Source of the DNA: Haloactinopolyspora alba
GTDB taxonomy: Bacteria > Actinomycetota > Actinomycetes > Jiangellales > Jiangellaceae
DNA: 64,000 nucleotides
Direction of reading: 5' to 3'
NCBI RefSeq assembly: GCF_003014555.1
Contig: NZ_PYGE01000001.1
Span: 310,001 to 374,000, forward strand
Part shown: positions 17,133 through 26,556 of the stretch, piece by piece
How positions within the stretch are numbered: the stretch's first letter is position 1
How the letters are laid out: each line of letters opens with the position of its first letter
Notes under the pieces: generated by a model
The model's database searches: none
Told to the model about the DNA's origin: nothing
Seen by the model: only the letters and a program-made list of their open reading frames with translations
Program-made: the position numbers and the translations under genes

Positions 17133-18536
17133 GTGATCGACGACGAAGACCCGCCCGGCCCGGTCGCCGAGCTGGCATCGCACCCGCCGGGACCCGATCT
17201 CGCGGAACTCCTGTCCGGGCTCGAGGTCGGCGAGATGTCGACGCACGACCTCGTCGCCGCCATCCAGGCCACCGAGCGCCAGAAGTCTCACGACGAGGCC
17301 GCGCAGATCCGGCTGCTCGCCGAGCTCGCCCGGCGACCGGAGTACCAGCGGTGTTCGTGCCCGGTGGACGCCGACACCGGGCACGAACACCGCGCCGTCG
17401 AGCCCGCGGGCGACGAGGTCTCGCTCGCGATGTCCTGGTCACCGGGCAGGGCACGCGACCGGGTGGCGCTCGCGGCCGAACTGACCGACGAACTCCCCCA
17501 CACCGCGGCCGCGTTGCGCTCCGGTGCGCTCGACCTCGACAAGGCCAGGCTGATCGCCGACCGCACCCGCTGCCTCGCCGACGTCGAGCTCCGGCGGCGG
17601 GTCGAGGCGGTGGTGCTGGCGTCCGCCGCCACCAGGACCCGCACCCAGCTGGACCACCGGCTTCGCCACGAGGTGATCACCATCGACCCGGCCACGGCCG
17701 AACAACGCCGCCGGCGCGCGAAGCAGCGGCGGCACGTGACCCGCCCACGGCCCGCGACCGACGGTGCAACCGACCAGATGGCGTCCATGGAGCTCCACGG
17801 CCCGGCAGAGGACCTTGCCGCGCTCTGGACGGCGCTCGACGCCGCAGCACGGCACGCCCGCGCCGAAGGTGACGCACGCACGCTCGACGGGCTGCGATTC
17901 GACATTCTGACCGGGTTGGGCTGGACCGGCCTCGAGCTCGGCCATCTAGGGTGCTGTAACCCGGCGTGCACCGGCGCCGAGTCACATCCGCTGGCGCGCC
18001 GACACGGCAAGGCCGCCACCGTCCAGGTGACGGTTGCCCTGTCCACACTGATCGGCGTGGACGAACAGCCGGGCCGGCTCGATGGCTTCGGCCCGGTCAC
18101 CGCCGAGGTGTCGCGGCGAGTCTCGGCCGAGGGTCCGTGGCGCCGGTTGCTCACCGACCCCGCCCACGGCCGCCTGCTCGAGTACGGCCGCGACACCTAC
18201 GCTCCGCCGGCAGAACTCGCTTCGTTCGTCGCCGCACGTGATCGCACGTGTCGGTTCCCGACCTGCGACCGTCCCGCCCGGGACGCGGACATCGACCACA
18301 TCCGACCGTTCGACCAGGGCGGCACGACCGACGCCGTGAACACGTGGTCGCTGCACGACGGGCACCACTTCGGCAAGACACACCATGACTTCACCGCGTA
18401 CATCGACAGCAGCGGCGAAGCCTGGTGGGTGACACCGGCGGGGCGCTGCTATCCCGCATCCGCGGAGATGGTCGGACCGCTCATCTCGAACAACACCGAG
18501 GGAGCACACCATGCAGCCGAAACGCCACCGTTCTAG
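17133..18536 (+). CDS. DUF222 and HNH endonuclease domain protein
   Basis: A 467-residue protein of the DUF222-HNH (13E12 repeat-like) family, multi-copy in many actinobacteria. The DUF222 helical region covers roughly residues 25-330. The C-terminal HNH nuclease holds C-x4-C (CRFPTC), DHIRPFDQGG, the N in AVNTWS and the final H in DGHHFGKTHHDF, so zinc-binding and catalytic positions are present. GTG 17133 has GAGAGGGG upstream. Members are thought to act as intron- or element-like nucleases, but their real role is unsettled. No IS ends or inteins border this copy, and it reads as intact. Confidence 0.88.
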   Translation: MIDDEDPPGPVAELASHPPGPDLAELLSGLEVGEMSTHDLVAAIQATERQKSHDEAAQIRLLAELARRPEYQRCSCPVDADTGHEHRAVEPAGDEVSLAMSWSPGRARDRVALAAELTDELPHTAAALRSGALDLDKARLIADRTRCLADVELRRRVEAVVLASAATRTRTQLDHRLRHEVITIDPATAEQRRRRAKQRRHVTRPRPATDGATDQMASMELHGPAEDLAALWTALDAAARHARAEGDARTLDGLRFDILTGLGWTGLELGHLGCCNPACTGAESHPLARRHGKAATVQVTVALSTLIGVDEQPGRLDGFGPVTAEVSRRVSAEGPWRRLLTDPAHGRLLEYGRDTYAPPAELASFVAARDRTCRFPTCDRPARDADIDHIRPFDQGGTTDAVNTWSLHDGHHFGKTHHDFTAYIDSSGEAWWVTPAGRCYPASAEMVGPLISNNTEGAHHAAETPPF

Positions 18537-18634
18537 CCGTCGGACCGTTTCCCGGACCGGCCGATCGCGGCGGGACGGCAGGACGGGCACAATGCGGTGT
18601 CGACGGCTTCACGAGAGAGAGCGGACCCGCACCA

Positions 18635-20963
18635 GTGACGAACAGCGCCCAGCAGTCGGTACACCGGACGATCGCCGAAGAGCTCGGCGTACGCGAGCAG
18701 CAGGTTCGCGCCACCGTCGAGTTGCTCGACGACGGTGCCACCGTCCCGTTCATCGCCCGGTATCGCAAGGAGCGTACCGGCGCATTGGACGACACACAGC
18801 TGCGCACCCTCGAGGAACGGCTCCGCTACCTGCGCGAGTTGGAGGAGCGCCGCGCCGCCGTCCTCGAATCGGTCCGCGAGCAGGGCAAACTGGACGACGA
18901 GCTCGAGGCGAGGATCCTCGCGGCCGACACCAAGGCACGCCTCGAGGACATCTACCTGCCGTACAAGCCGAAGCGCCGCACCAAGGCGCAGATCGCTCGC
19001 GAGGCGGGCCTCGAGCCGCTGGCCGACGGGCTGCTCGACGACCCCACACAGGATCCCGAGACCACCGCGGCGGCCTACCTCGACGCCGAGGCCGGTGTGC
19101 CCGACACGGCGGCCGCGCTCCAGGGCGCCCGCTCGATCCTGGTCGAGCGGTTCACCGAGGACGCCGATCTCATCGGCGACCTGCGAGAGCGAGTGTGGGC
19201 CAGGGGCCGGCTGTCGGCCAAGGTCCGTGAGGGACGAGCGGAGGCCGGCGCCAAGTTCGCCGACTACTTCGACTTCGCCGAGCCGCTCACCTCGCTGCCG
19301 TCGCACCGTGTCCTGGCGATGTTCCGCGGCGAGAAGGAGGAGATCCTCGATCTCACCGTCGAGCCGTCGGCGTCCGACGACGAGGACGTCACCGGGCCGA
19401 CGGAGTACGAGGCCGCCATCGCCGCCCGGTTCGGCATCACCGACCGGGGCCGGCCCGCCGACGCCTGGCTGCGCGAGTCCGTGCGCTGGGCGTGGCGAAC
19501 CCGGATCCGTACCCGGCTCGACCTCGATCTGCGCACGCGCCTGCGCGAGAACGCCGAGGAGGAGGCGATCCGCGTGTTCGCCGCCAATCTTCGGGACCTG
19601 CTGCTGGCGGCACCGGCGGGCACCCGCGCGACACTCGGCCTCGATCCCGGGTACCGCACCGGTGTGAAGGTCGCCGTCGTCGACGCCACCGGAAAGGTCG
19701 TCGCGACCGACACGATCCACCCGCACAAACCGCAGGCCCGCTGGGACGACGCGCTCGCCACGCTGGCCGGGCTCGTGCGCGAGCACGAGGTCGAGTTGAT
19801 CGCCATCGGCAACGGCACCGCGTCCCGCGAGACCGACGCGCTGGCCGGCCACCTGATCTCGCGGTTGCCGGACTCGCGCCTGACCAAGGTCATGGTGTCC
19901 GAGGCCGGCGCCTCGGTGTACTCCGCGTCCCCCTACGCCGCCCAGGAGCTCTCCGGCATGGACGTGTCGTTGCGCGGCGCGGTCTCCATCGCACGACGGC
20001 TGCAGGACCCGCTCGCCGAACTGGTGAAGATCGAGCCCCGGTCCATCGGTGTCGGGCAGTATCAGCACGACCTCGCCGAGTTCGCGCTGTCCCGGTCGCT
20101 CGACGCGGTCGTCGAGGACTGCGTCAACGCCGTGGGCGTCGACCTGAACACCGCGTCCGCGCCGCTGCTCACCAGGGTGTCCGGCATCGGCTCGGGACTC
20201 GCCGAAAGCATCGTGCAGCATCGCGAGACACACGGGCCGTTCCGCACCAGGTCGGCGCTGCGCGACGTCGGCCGGCTCGGTCCGAAATCGTTCGAGCAGT
20301 GTGCCGGCTTCCTGCGCATCCGCGGCGGCGACGACCCACTGGACACCTCCGGCGTGCATCCGGAGTCGTATCCGCTCGCCCGCCGCATCGTCGATTCCGC
20401 CGGTGGCGACATGAGCGCCGTGCTCGGCCGGCCGCAGGCACTACGGCGGCTCCGCCCGGAAGACTTCGTCGACGACAGTTTCGGGCTGTTGACCGTGACC
20501 GACGTGCTCAAGGAGCTCGAGAAGCCGGGACGAGACCCGCGGCCGACCTTCAAGACCGCGTCGTTCAGCGAGGGCGTCGAGAAGATCACCGATCTGAAGC
20601 CGGGCATGACGCTCGAGGGCGTTGTCACCAACGTGGCCGCGTTCGGCGCGTTCGTCGACGTCGGCGTGCACCAGGACGGGCTCGTGCACGTGTCCGCGAT
20701 GTCACACAAGTTCGTCGACGACCCGCACGACGTCGTCAAGTCCGGAGAGGTCGTGCGGGTGAAGGTTCTCGACGTCGACGTCGAACGCAAACCGCATCGC
20801 GCTCACGTTGCGACTCGACGACGAGGTCGGCCCGGGCCGTCAGGCCCCGAAGCAGAAGGGTGGCGGGCGCAAGCGCGAGGACCGCAACCGGAAGAGCGGC
20901 CCGCCCTCCGGCGGCGCCGTAGCCGACGCGCTCCGCCGCGCAGGCTACGACGGCCCGCAGTAG
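18635..20963 (+). pseudogene. tex: Tex-family transcription accessory protein (S1 domain) with a +1 frameshift near the 3' end
   Basis: Tex is a cytoplasmic nucleic-acid-binding protein. The Tex N-domain, the YqgF-like RNase H fold (LGLDPGYRTGVKVAVVDATG), the helix-hairpin-helix (GIGSGLAESIVQHRE) and the S1 domain (GVVTNVAAFGAFVDVGVHQDGLVHVS) are all present. The frame is lost after DVDVERK at 20789-20793. In the +1 frame the expected RIALTLRLDDEVGPG tail continues to TAG 20961-20963. The span of 2329 bases is 3x776+1, as expected for one extra base in the CC at 20792-20793. Only the end of the S1 domain and the basic tail are affected. Sequencing error, true mutation or programmed shift are all possible. 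GTG 18635 is the start. Confidence 0.85.
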
Positions 20964-20977
20964 GCCCACGACCGGCG

Positions 20978-21595
20978 TCAGTGGCTCGTGCCGAGCTCGG
21001 GGTCGAACGCGCTGACCCAGAACACGCCGCGCTCGCGGTCGTAGCCGTCGATCACCGCCGTGCTGCCGGCGTGCAGGTCGTCGCCGCCGCGCTGGCGCAC
21101 CTGGATGATCGCGGCCGAGCCGTCGAGGCCGGTCACCTCGGCCTGCCCGAAGTCCGGGCCGACCCAGCCGGTCCGCACGATGCACACGTCGCCGACGTGA
21201 TCGGGGCGAGACTCCGGCTCGACCGGGAGCAGCCGCCGAACCGGACGGACCAGCAGCACCGCGCCCAGCCACGCCACCAGCACCGAGAGGACCGCGACGC
21301 CGGCCGACTCGCCACTGCCCGGGGGCGCACCGCCGTCGTCCAGCATCAGGGCCGCCACCACGCTCACCGCCCAGGCCTGCACGATCAGCAACGACACGGC
21401 GACGCTGACGGGGAGGCCGCCGAGACCGACCGCGCACATCAACCGCCCGGCACGCGACCCGCGGTCGTCGGGAAGCTCGAACACCGGGCCGCCGACCACC
21501 ACCAGGAGCCAGTAGACGACCACCACCACCAGCAGGAAGCCGAAGAAGACGGACGGAAGACTCAACCCCGCATCGAGAACCTGGGTGAACTCCAC
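20978..21595 (-). CDS. Small membrane protein with OB-fold-like domain (DUF1449/YqiJ-like)
   Basis: A 205-residue membrane protein with an N-terminal hydrophobic helix (FFGFLLVVVVVYWLLV), two further helices in the middle and a soluble beta-rich C-terminal domain of about 80 residues (VGDVCIVRTGWVGPDFGQAEV). This layout matches DUF1449/YqiJ and NfeD-like proteins, which often work with flotillins. The start is placed at GTG 21595, because GGGAGG stands 6 bases upstream. No flotillin gene is adjacent. It is convergent with tex, with a 14-base gap. Confidence 0.65.
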   Translation of the reverse strand: MEFTQVLDAGLSLPSVFFGFLLVVVVVYWLLVVVGGPVFELPDDRGSRAGRLMCAVGLGGLPVSVAVSLLIVQAWAVSVVAALMLDDGGAPPGSGESAGVAVLSVLVAWLGAVLLVRPVRRLLPVEPESRPDHVGDVCIVRTGWVGPDFGQAEVTGLDGSAAIIQVRQRGGDDLHAGSTAVIDGYDRERGVFWVSAFDPELGTSH

Positions 21596-21693
21596 GGTCA
21601 GCCTCCCTCCCGGCACGTCCGCGCCGCGTTCACCGGCACGCGGCGCGTTCGTGTCGACTGAGAACTATACCGCCGGTTATCCCGTTATGACTT

Positions 21694-21708
21694 CCGTAAT
21701 GGTTACGG
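21694..21708 (-). terminator. Short hairpin at the end of the FabH-like gene
   Basis: CCGTAA-TGG-TTACGG forms a 6-bp stem that contains the TAA stop of the FabH-like gene, in a locally AT-rich stretch. Confidence 0.4.
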
Positions 21709-22641
21709 TGTGATGACGACTTGGCCTGCCCAGGACAGCCCGCCACCGAACCCGAGCAGCAGCGCCGGGCTCCCCGGAGTCACGTCGCCACGTGCCACGA
21801 GCTTGGACAGCGCAAGCGGTACCGACGCCGCCGAGGTGTTGCCGGACTCGATGACGTCCCTGGCGACGACCGCCTTGTCCGCACCGAGCCGGCGCACGAT
21901 CGCCTCCACGATGCGCAGGTTCGCCTGGTGTGTCACGACTGCCCCCAGGTCGGCCGGCGTGACGTCCGCGCGCTCGCACGCGTCGAGTGCCACCGGCACC
22001 ATCTCGGTGCTCGCCCACCGGAACACCGACTGGCCCTCCTGCGAGAACCGCGGCTGCCATGCACCGGCCAACAGGACGGTGTCGCCGCGCTGCGGGTCCG
22101 ACCCCCAGGTCACCGGCCCGACGCCCGGCGACTCGGTGGCGCTGAGCACCGCCGCTCCGGCGCCGTCGCCGAGCAGGACGCAGGTCGAGCGGTCGGTCCA
22201 GTCGGTGACGTCGGACATCTTCTCGGCACCGACGACCAGTGCGTGGCGAGCCGCACCACCGCGTACCGTCAGGTCGGCCGTCGCCAGCGCCGTGCAGAAC
22301 CCCGCGCAACCGTTGTTGAGGTCGTATGCCGCGGCGGCCGGGATCCCCAGCCTCCGGGCGACCTGCGCGGCGATGCTCGGCACCCGGTCCATGGCCGAGC
22401 AGGTCGCCACCACGACCAGGTCGATCTCGGCAGGGTCGAGCCGGGCCGCCGCCACCGCGCGTTCCGCCGCCGGCGTGGCCAGGTCGGTGACCGACTCGGT
22501 GCGCGCGATGTGCCGGGTGGCGATGCCGGTGCGCTCGCGGATCCAGGTGTCGTTCGTGTCGACGACGGCGGCGAGGTCGTCGTTGGTGAGGACGTGCTCG
22601 GGCTGGTGGTGCCCCAGACCCACGATGCGCGAACCGGACAC
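21703..22641 (-). CDS. 3-oxoacyl-ACP synthase III (FabH-like)
   Basis: A 312-residue thiolase-fold condensing enzyme. The catalytic cysteine is Cys112 in NNGCAGF. The His is in VVTHQANLRI (about 240) and the Asn in ESGNTSAAS (about 270), so the C-H-N triad is complete. FabH starts fatty acid synthesis by joining acyl-CoA and malonyl-ACP. A stand-alone copy away from the fab cluster, divergent from a TetR regulator, may instead serve a specialised acyl or secondary product. GTG 22641 has GAGAGGAG upstream. The primer preference cannot be read from sequence. Confidence 0.88.
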   Translation of the reverse strand: MSGSRIVGLGHHQPEHVLTNDDLAAVVDTNDTWIRERTGIATRHIARTESVTDLATPAAERAVAAARLDPAEIDLVVVATCSAMDRVPSIAAQVARRLGIPAAAAYDLNNGCAGFCTALATADLTVRGGAARHALVVGAEKMSDVTDWTDRSTCVLLGDGAGAAVLSATESPGVGPVTWGSDPQRGDTVLLAGAWQPRFSQEGQSVFRWASTEMVPVALDACERADVTPADLGAVVTHQANLRIVEAIVRRLGADKAVVARDVIESGNTSAASVPLALSKLVARGDVTPGSPALLLGFGGGLSWAGQVVITP

Positions 22642-22676
22642 TGCGTGCTCCTCTCGTAGCCGTCGTGGAACTATAA

Positions 22677-22724
22677 CGTCCGAACGGTCGGTCTCTATCC
22701 GGCGGCCGGGCTACCCTGGTCCAC
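22677..22724 (+). promoter_or_regulatory. TetR operator and leaderless promoter
   Basis: CCGAACGGTCGG (about 22679-22691) is a near-palindrome, 5 of 6 arm positions matching. TACCCT at 22712-22717 stands 7 bases before the GTG of the tetR gene, as in leaderless promoters. The region is shared with the divergent FabH-like gene. Confidence 0.45.
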
Positions 22725-23330
22725 GTGAGTCCGCGGAACACGGCCATGGGCGCGCGCCACACCCGATCGGCCATCGTGGCGCGCGGTCTCGACGTCGCGT
22801 CGATGGAAGGGCTCGGCGGCCTGACCATCGGCCGGCTCGCCCACGATCTGGCGATCAGCAAGTCCGGGCTCCTCGGGCACTTCGGTTCGAAGCAGTCGCT
22901 GCAGCTCGCCGTCCTCGATGCCGCCGCGGACGTCTTCCGCCACGAGGTGTGGGACCGGGTCGCCGATCAACCTGCCGGGTTGCCGCGGTTGCGCGCCACC
23001 TGCGAGGCCTGGGTGTCGTACCTGGAACGGCGGGTCTTCCCCGGTGGATGTTTCTTCACCGCGGTGACCAGCGAGTTCGACGACCGGCACGGTCCCGTCC
23101 GGGACGGGGTCGCCAGGCTGGCACGCCGCTGGAACCGGTCGCTTCGCGCGGACGCCGAACGAGCGGCGGCGGATCTGCCGGCCGGTACCGACCCGGACCA
23201 ACTGGTCTACGAGCTCTCCAGCCTGATGCTCGGGCTGAACTACGCGTTGCAGATGTGGGACGACGAGTGCGCGCCCGAGCGGACCCGTCGAGCCGTCCAC
23301 CGGCTGCTCGGCCCGCCGGCGGCGACCTGA
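22725..23330 (+). CDS. TetR/AcrR-family transcriptional regulator
   Basis: A 201-residue regulator. The N-terminal helix-turn-helix is typical (LTIGRLAHDLAISKSGLLGHFGSKQSLQLAVLD, about residues 33-65). The C-terminal ligand domain resembles the TetR_C_16-type group with LERRVFPGGCFFTA in the middle. It is divergent from the FabH-like synthase with a near-palindromic site between them, so it probably controls that gene and itself in response to an acyl or lipophilic ligand. The GTG start follows a TACCCT hexamer directly, which suggests a leaderless message. Confidence 0.88.
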   Translation: MSPRNTAMGARHTRSAIVARGLDVASMEGLGGLTIGRLAHDLAISKSGLLGHFGSKQSLQLAVLDAAADVFRHEVWDRVADQPAGLPRLRATCEAWVSYLERRVFPGGCFFTAVTSEFDDRHGPVRDGVARLARRWNRSLRADAERAAADLPAGTDPDQLVYELSSLMLGLNYALQMWDDECAPERTRRAVHRLLGPPAAT

Positions 23331-23408
23331 CCCGCGAGCTGCCCCGGCACCGGCCCGTGGACTACGATCCGGCACGCTGGTGATGTACCTCGAGCCGGGA
23401 GACGACGC

Positions 23409-24443
23409 GTGCTGTTCATCCTCATCCGCCTCAAGCGCCGACTGTCAGCCCTGCGCACGGGCCTTCCGGCGGCCGCGGTGATGGCGTTCGTGTTCGTCAC
23501 CAGCTGGCCGCTGATGGCACTGGTCGAACCCGACGGCAGCACGCTGGTCCAGCCCGAGAACTACTGGTGGTACTTCGTCGTCACCGGATCGACGGTCGGC
23601 TACGGCGACTTCTTCCCCGAGACGACCGGCGGCCACGTCGTCGGCGGCTACGTCATCGTCGGTGCGATCGCCGGCCTGACCACTCTGTTCACCCAGCTGG
23701 CCACACTCATCGAGAAGACGAGAGGACGACGTATGCAAGGTGCCATCACCGTCGAGAGGTCCGGGCACGTCGTCGTGCTCGGATACACCGCCGGACGCAC
23801 CGAACGGATCCTCGACGGCATCGGCGCCGAGAGCAGCCGTGCCGTCGTGCTCGGCGCGTGGGAGGACGTCGAGACACACCCGATGCCCGACCGCGACGTC
23901 GAGTTCGTCCGCGGCGAGCTGGTCGACGAGGCCGTCCTGCGCCGCGCCGGCGTCGATCGCGCCTACAGCGTGCTGGTGGACGCCCGCGACGACAACGAGG
24001 CCCTGGCCATGGCGGTCTGCGTCGAGCACGTCAACCCGGACACCCACCTGGTCGTCACGTTGCGCGACATGAACCGCGCCGACCACGTCAGTTACGTCAG
24101 CGACTCCATCCGCTGCGTTCAGTGGCACGTTCCACGGATGGCGACCGAGGAGTTGCAGGACCCCGGCATCACCCAGGTCTACACGCAGCTCATGACGCAC
24201 GGGGGCGGCAACACCTACTCGATGGCGGTGCCGGCGTCCTGGGGCGCGGTGACCTTCGGCCAGTGCCAGACCGCTTTCGGCCGCGACCACGACGCCACCG
24301 TGCTGGCGGCACGCACCAGCGACGAGCTGCTGGTCAGCCCGAGCTGGCGAACCGAACTGCCGGCCGGGACGGTGCTGTACTACGTCGGTCGAGCGCGGCT
24401 GGACCCCGAGCAGGTCGACGTGCGCGGTTCGGCGCCGGCCTGA
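23409..24443 (+). CDS. Potassium channel with RCK (TrkA-N) domain
   Basis: A 344-residue two-helix K+ channel subunit. The first membrane helix covers about residues 19-38, the selectivity filter TVGYGD is at 62-67 and the second helix at about 75-98. An RCK Rossmann domain follows (HVVVLGYTAGRTERIL) and binds ligands that gate the pore. The filter matches the K+-selective consensus. GTG 23409 has GGGAG upstream. It is a single-gene unit, convergent with the aminopropyltransferase gene, and the two share a short stop-codon hairpin. The gating ligand is not evident. Confidence 0.9.
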   Translation: MLFILIRLKRRLSALRTGLPAAAVMAFVFVTSWPLMALVEPDGSTLVQPENYWWYFVVTGSTVGYGDFFPETTGGHVVGGYVIVGAIAGLTTLFTQLATLIEKTRGRRMQGAITVERSGHVVVLGYTAGRTERILDGIGAESSRAVVLGAWEDVETHPMPDRDVEFVRGELVDEAVLRRAGVDRAYSVLVDARDDNEALAMAVCVEHVNPDTHLVVTLRDMNRADHVSYVSDSIRCVQWHVPRMATEELQDPGITQVYTQLMTHGGGNTYSMAVPASWGAVTFGQCQTAFGRDHDATVLAARTSDELLVSPSWRTELPAGTVLYYVGRARLDPEQVDVRGSAPA

Positions 24444-24456
24444 CGGCGGGCCGTCA
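24441..24456. terminator. Short bidirectional hairpin containing both stop codons
   Basis: TGACGG-CGGG-CCGTCA forms a 6-bp stem. Its left TGA is the stop of the K+ channel and its right TCA is the stop of the minus-strand aminopropyltransferase. Confidence 0.45.
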
Positions 24457-26046
24457 CCAACGCTGCCACTCCTCGCGGGTGTACTCCAGGATCACCGGGT
24501 CGAGCATCGTCGACACCTCGGCGTCACGCACAGTCTTGTCCGGCGGGATCACTGTCGCCGCGTCGAGTACGGCCGGCGACAGGTACCGCATGTCCGGCCG
24601 CTGCTCCGGCAGCCGCAGCGGTGGCTTCGAGCCACCAGGGTCGGCCAGGACGAATCCCCAGTCGCCGAAACTCGGCACCGACACCATGTACGGGGTGGCC
24701 CCGAACCCCGCCGCCGAGACCGTCTCGCGGACGCTGGCGAACGAGCGCGGCGCGAAGAACGGCGACCCCGCCTGCACCACCATGCGTCCGCGGTCGGCGA
24801 CGAGATCGTGCACCATGCCGTAGAACTCCAGCGAGTACAGCTTCGACGTGGCCGTCGAGTCCGGGTCGGGCATGTCCACGATCACCACGTCGTACGGCTC
24901 GACGCCCTCGTCCAGGCGCTCACGCACCCACCCGAACGCGTCAGCCGCGACCGCGTTGACCCGGTCGTCGGCGAACGAGTTGCCGTTGAGCTCACGCACG
25001 CTCTCGTTCTCGCGGGCCAGCTCGAGCACCGCCGGGTCGAGCTCGACGAGCGTCACCTCGGAGACGTCCGGGTACTGCAGGATCTCGCGCAGCGCGAGCC
25101 CGTCGCCGCCACCCAGCACCAGCACCCGCTGGTGCGGGCCGGCCATCACCGGATGCACCAGCGACTCATGGTATCGGTACTCGTCCGGCGAGGCGAACTG
25201 CAGGTCGCCGTTGAGGTAGAGGCGGACGTCGTCGGCACCGCCGATGTGCTGGCGCTCGGTCAGCACGATCTCCTGGTACTCCGACCGTTCGGCGTACGCG
25301 ATGGGGTCGCGGAACAGCTGCTGGCGCGCGTCGACCTCGATGGCGTCCGCTCGCCACCACACGACGGTCAGGACCACCGCCACCGCCACCACCAGCGTCG
25401 CGATTCCGGTCCAGGCCCACCGCGACAGCGACCGTTTGAACAGCCACATCACGACGACGGTGCCGGCCACCAGGTTCAGCACCCCCGTGGCGATCGTCCC
25501 CTTGACGAGTCCGAGCGTCGGCAGCAGCACGAACGGGAACGCCAGCCCGCCGAGCAGCGCACCGAGATAGTCGGCCGCGAACATGTCCGCGACCGCCGAT
25601 CCCGCCTCCTGCGCGCGGATACGCTGCAGCAACGTCATGAGCAGCGGGATCTCGGCACCGATCAGGGTGCCGATAATGGCCGCCAGCACGATCATCATCG
25701 GCGTGTACGCGTCGGTGACAGCGAACGAGCGGTACAGCACGAGCACGGCCACGCCACCGACCAGGGCCAGCAACGACTCGACCGCGACGAACGACACCGC
25801 GGGGAAGCGCTGCAGCGGCTTCGCCGCCAGCGAGCCGATGCCCATCGCGAACACCATGACGGAGACCACGATCGAGGCCTGCACGACCGTGTCGCCGATC
25901 AGGTAGCTGCCGAGCGCGATCAGCGCCAGCTCGTACACGAGCCCGCAGGCCGCGCACACCAGCGCCGCACCGAGGATGACCGTCCGCGCCGGACGCGAGA
26001 ATCCCGTCGCGGGCGCGTCGGATCGGGTGGACAGCTCGGGGCTCAG
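24454..26046 (-). CDS. speE: Membrane-bound spermidine synthase-like aminopropyltransferase, probable CTG start
   Basis: A membrane protein of about 530 residues. About seven transmembrane helices precede a spermidine-synthase methyltransferase-fold domain with QEIVLTERQH, LYLNGDLQFAS, HPVMAGPHQRVLVLGGGDG and the YDVVIVDMPDPD motif. The active-site aspartates of the family are present, though the biological product of these membrane forms is not proven to be spermidine. The first ATG/GTG/TTG in frame is GTG 25959, but that would cut the first helix (ARTVILGAALVCAACGLVYE). CTG 26046 has GGAGAG six bases upstream and restores the usual N-terminus. It corresponds by order and size to Mycobacterium Rv2601 and is the last gene of its operon. 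Confidence 0.85.
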   Translation of the reverse strand: MSPELSTRSDAPATGFSRPARTVILGAALVCAACGLVYELALIALGSYLIGDTVVQASIVVSVMVFAMGIGSLAAKPLQRFPAVSFVAVESLLALVGGVAVLVLYRSFAVTDAYTPMMIVLAAIIGTLIGAEIPLLMTLLQRIRAQEAGSAVADMFAADYLGALLGGLAFPFVLLPTLGLVKGTIATGVLNLVAGTVVVMWLFKRSLSRWAWTGIATLVVAVAVVLTVVWWRADAIEVDARQQLFRDPIAYAERSEYQEIVLTERQHIGGADDVRLYLNGDLQFASPDEYRYHESLVHPVMAGPHQRVLVLGGGDGLALREILQYPDVSEVTLVELDPAVLELARENESVRELNGNSFADDRVNAVAADAFGWVRERLDEGVEPYDVVIVDMPDPDSTATSKLYSLEFYGMVHDLVADRGRMVVQAGSPFFAPRSFASVRETVSAAGFGATPYMVSVPSFGDWGFVLADPGGSKPPLRLPEQRPDMRYLSPAVLDAATVIPPDKTVRDAEVSTMLDPVILEYTREEWQRW

Positions 26047-26074
26047 TGCGGTCTCTCCAGGGTTCGAGCGTGGG

Positions 26075-26533
26075 TCAGATGATGGCCAGCGCGATGATGG
26101 CCGAGACCACGATACGCAGCGTGCCGATGACCCAGCTGGCCGGTTGCGGCTCGACGTGCACCAGGTCGCGGCGCATGTTGGTCGGCGTCAGCAGGTCGAC
26201 CAGGAAGAACACCAGGGTGCTCACGACCAGGCCCACGATGCTGTAGACGATCGTGGACACGATGCCTTCACCGAAGTCGTTGGAGCTGGCGTAGATCGCC
26301 GCGACGACGATGATCCCCTGGGCCACGAACCCCGTGGCCACCATGACCGCGGCGTTGTAGTTGCGCTCGACCCAGACGAGATCGCGCAGCTTCCCCGGGG
26401 TCAGGATGTCGACCAGGATGAAGCCCAGCAGCATCATCGCCAGTCCGACGCCGCAGTAGGCGAGGATGATCCCCGCCTCTTCCACCAGGTCTCCGGCGCT
26501 CAGGTCGCCGTCGACCCCCAATGCCATGAGCAT
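26075..26533 (-). CDS. DUF350 (YjfL/UPF0719) integral membrane protein
   Basis: A 152-residue protein with four transmembrane helices in two repeated halves. Each half ends with a similar FxLVD-L-TP motif (GFILVDILTPGKL and FFLVDLLTPTNM), which is the DUF350 duplication. In Escherichia coli the YjfL homologue sits in an operon with a PspA-like protein, so an envelope-stress role has been suggested for the family. ATG 26533 is used; an in-frame ATG two codons later is possible. It lies 28 bases before the CTG start of the aminopropyltransferase. Confidence 0.85.
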   Translation of the reverse strand: MLMALGVDGDLSAGDLVEEAGIILAYCGVGLAMMLLGFILVDILTPGKLRDLVWVERNYNAAVMVATGFVAQGIIVVAAIYASSNDFGEGIVSTIVYSIVGLVVSTLVFFLVDLLTPTNMRRDLVHVEPQPASWVIGTLRIVVSAIIALAII

Positions 26534-26556
26534 CTACCGTCGTCCTCTCATTACGA

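Noticed and set aside
20964-21661. Extension of the tex frame beyond 20963
   Set aside because: It results from the +1 shift; the sequence there is antisense to a membrane-protein gene and unrelated to Tex.
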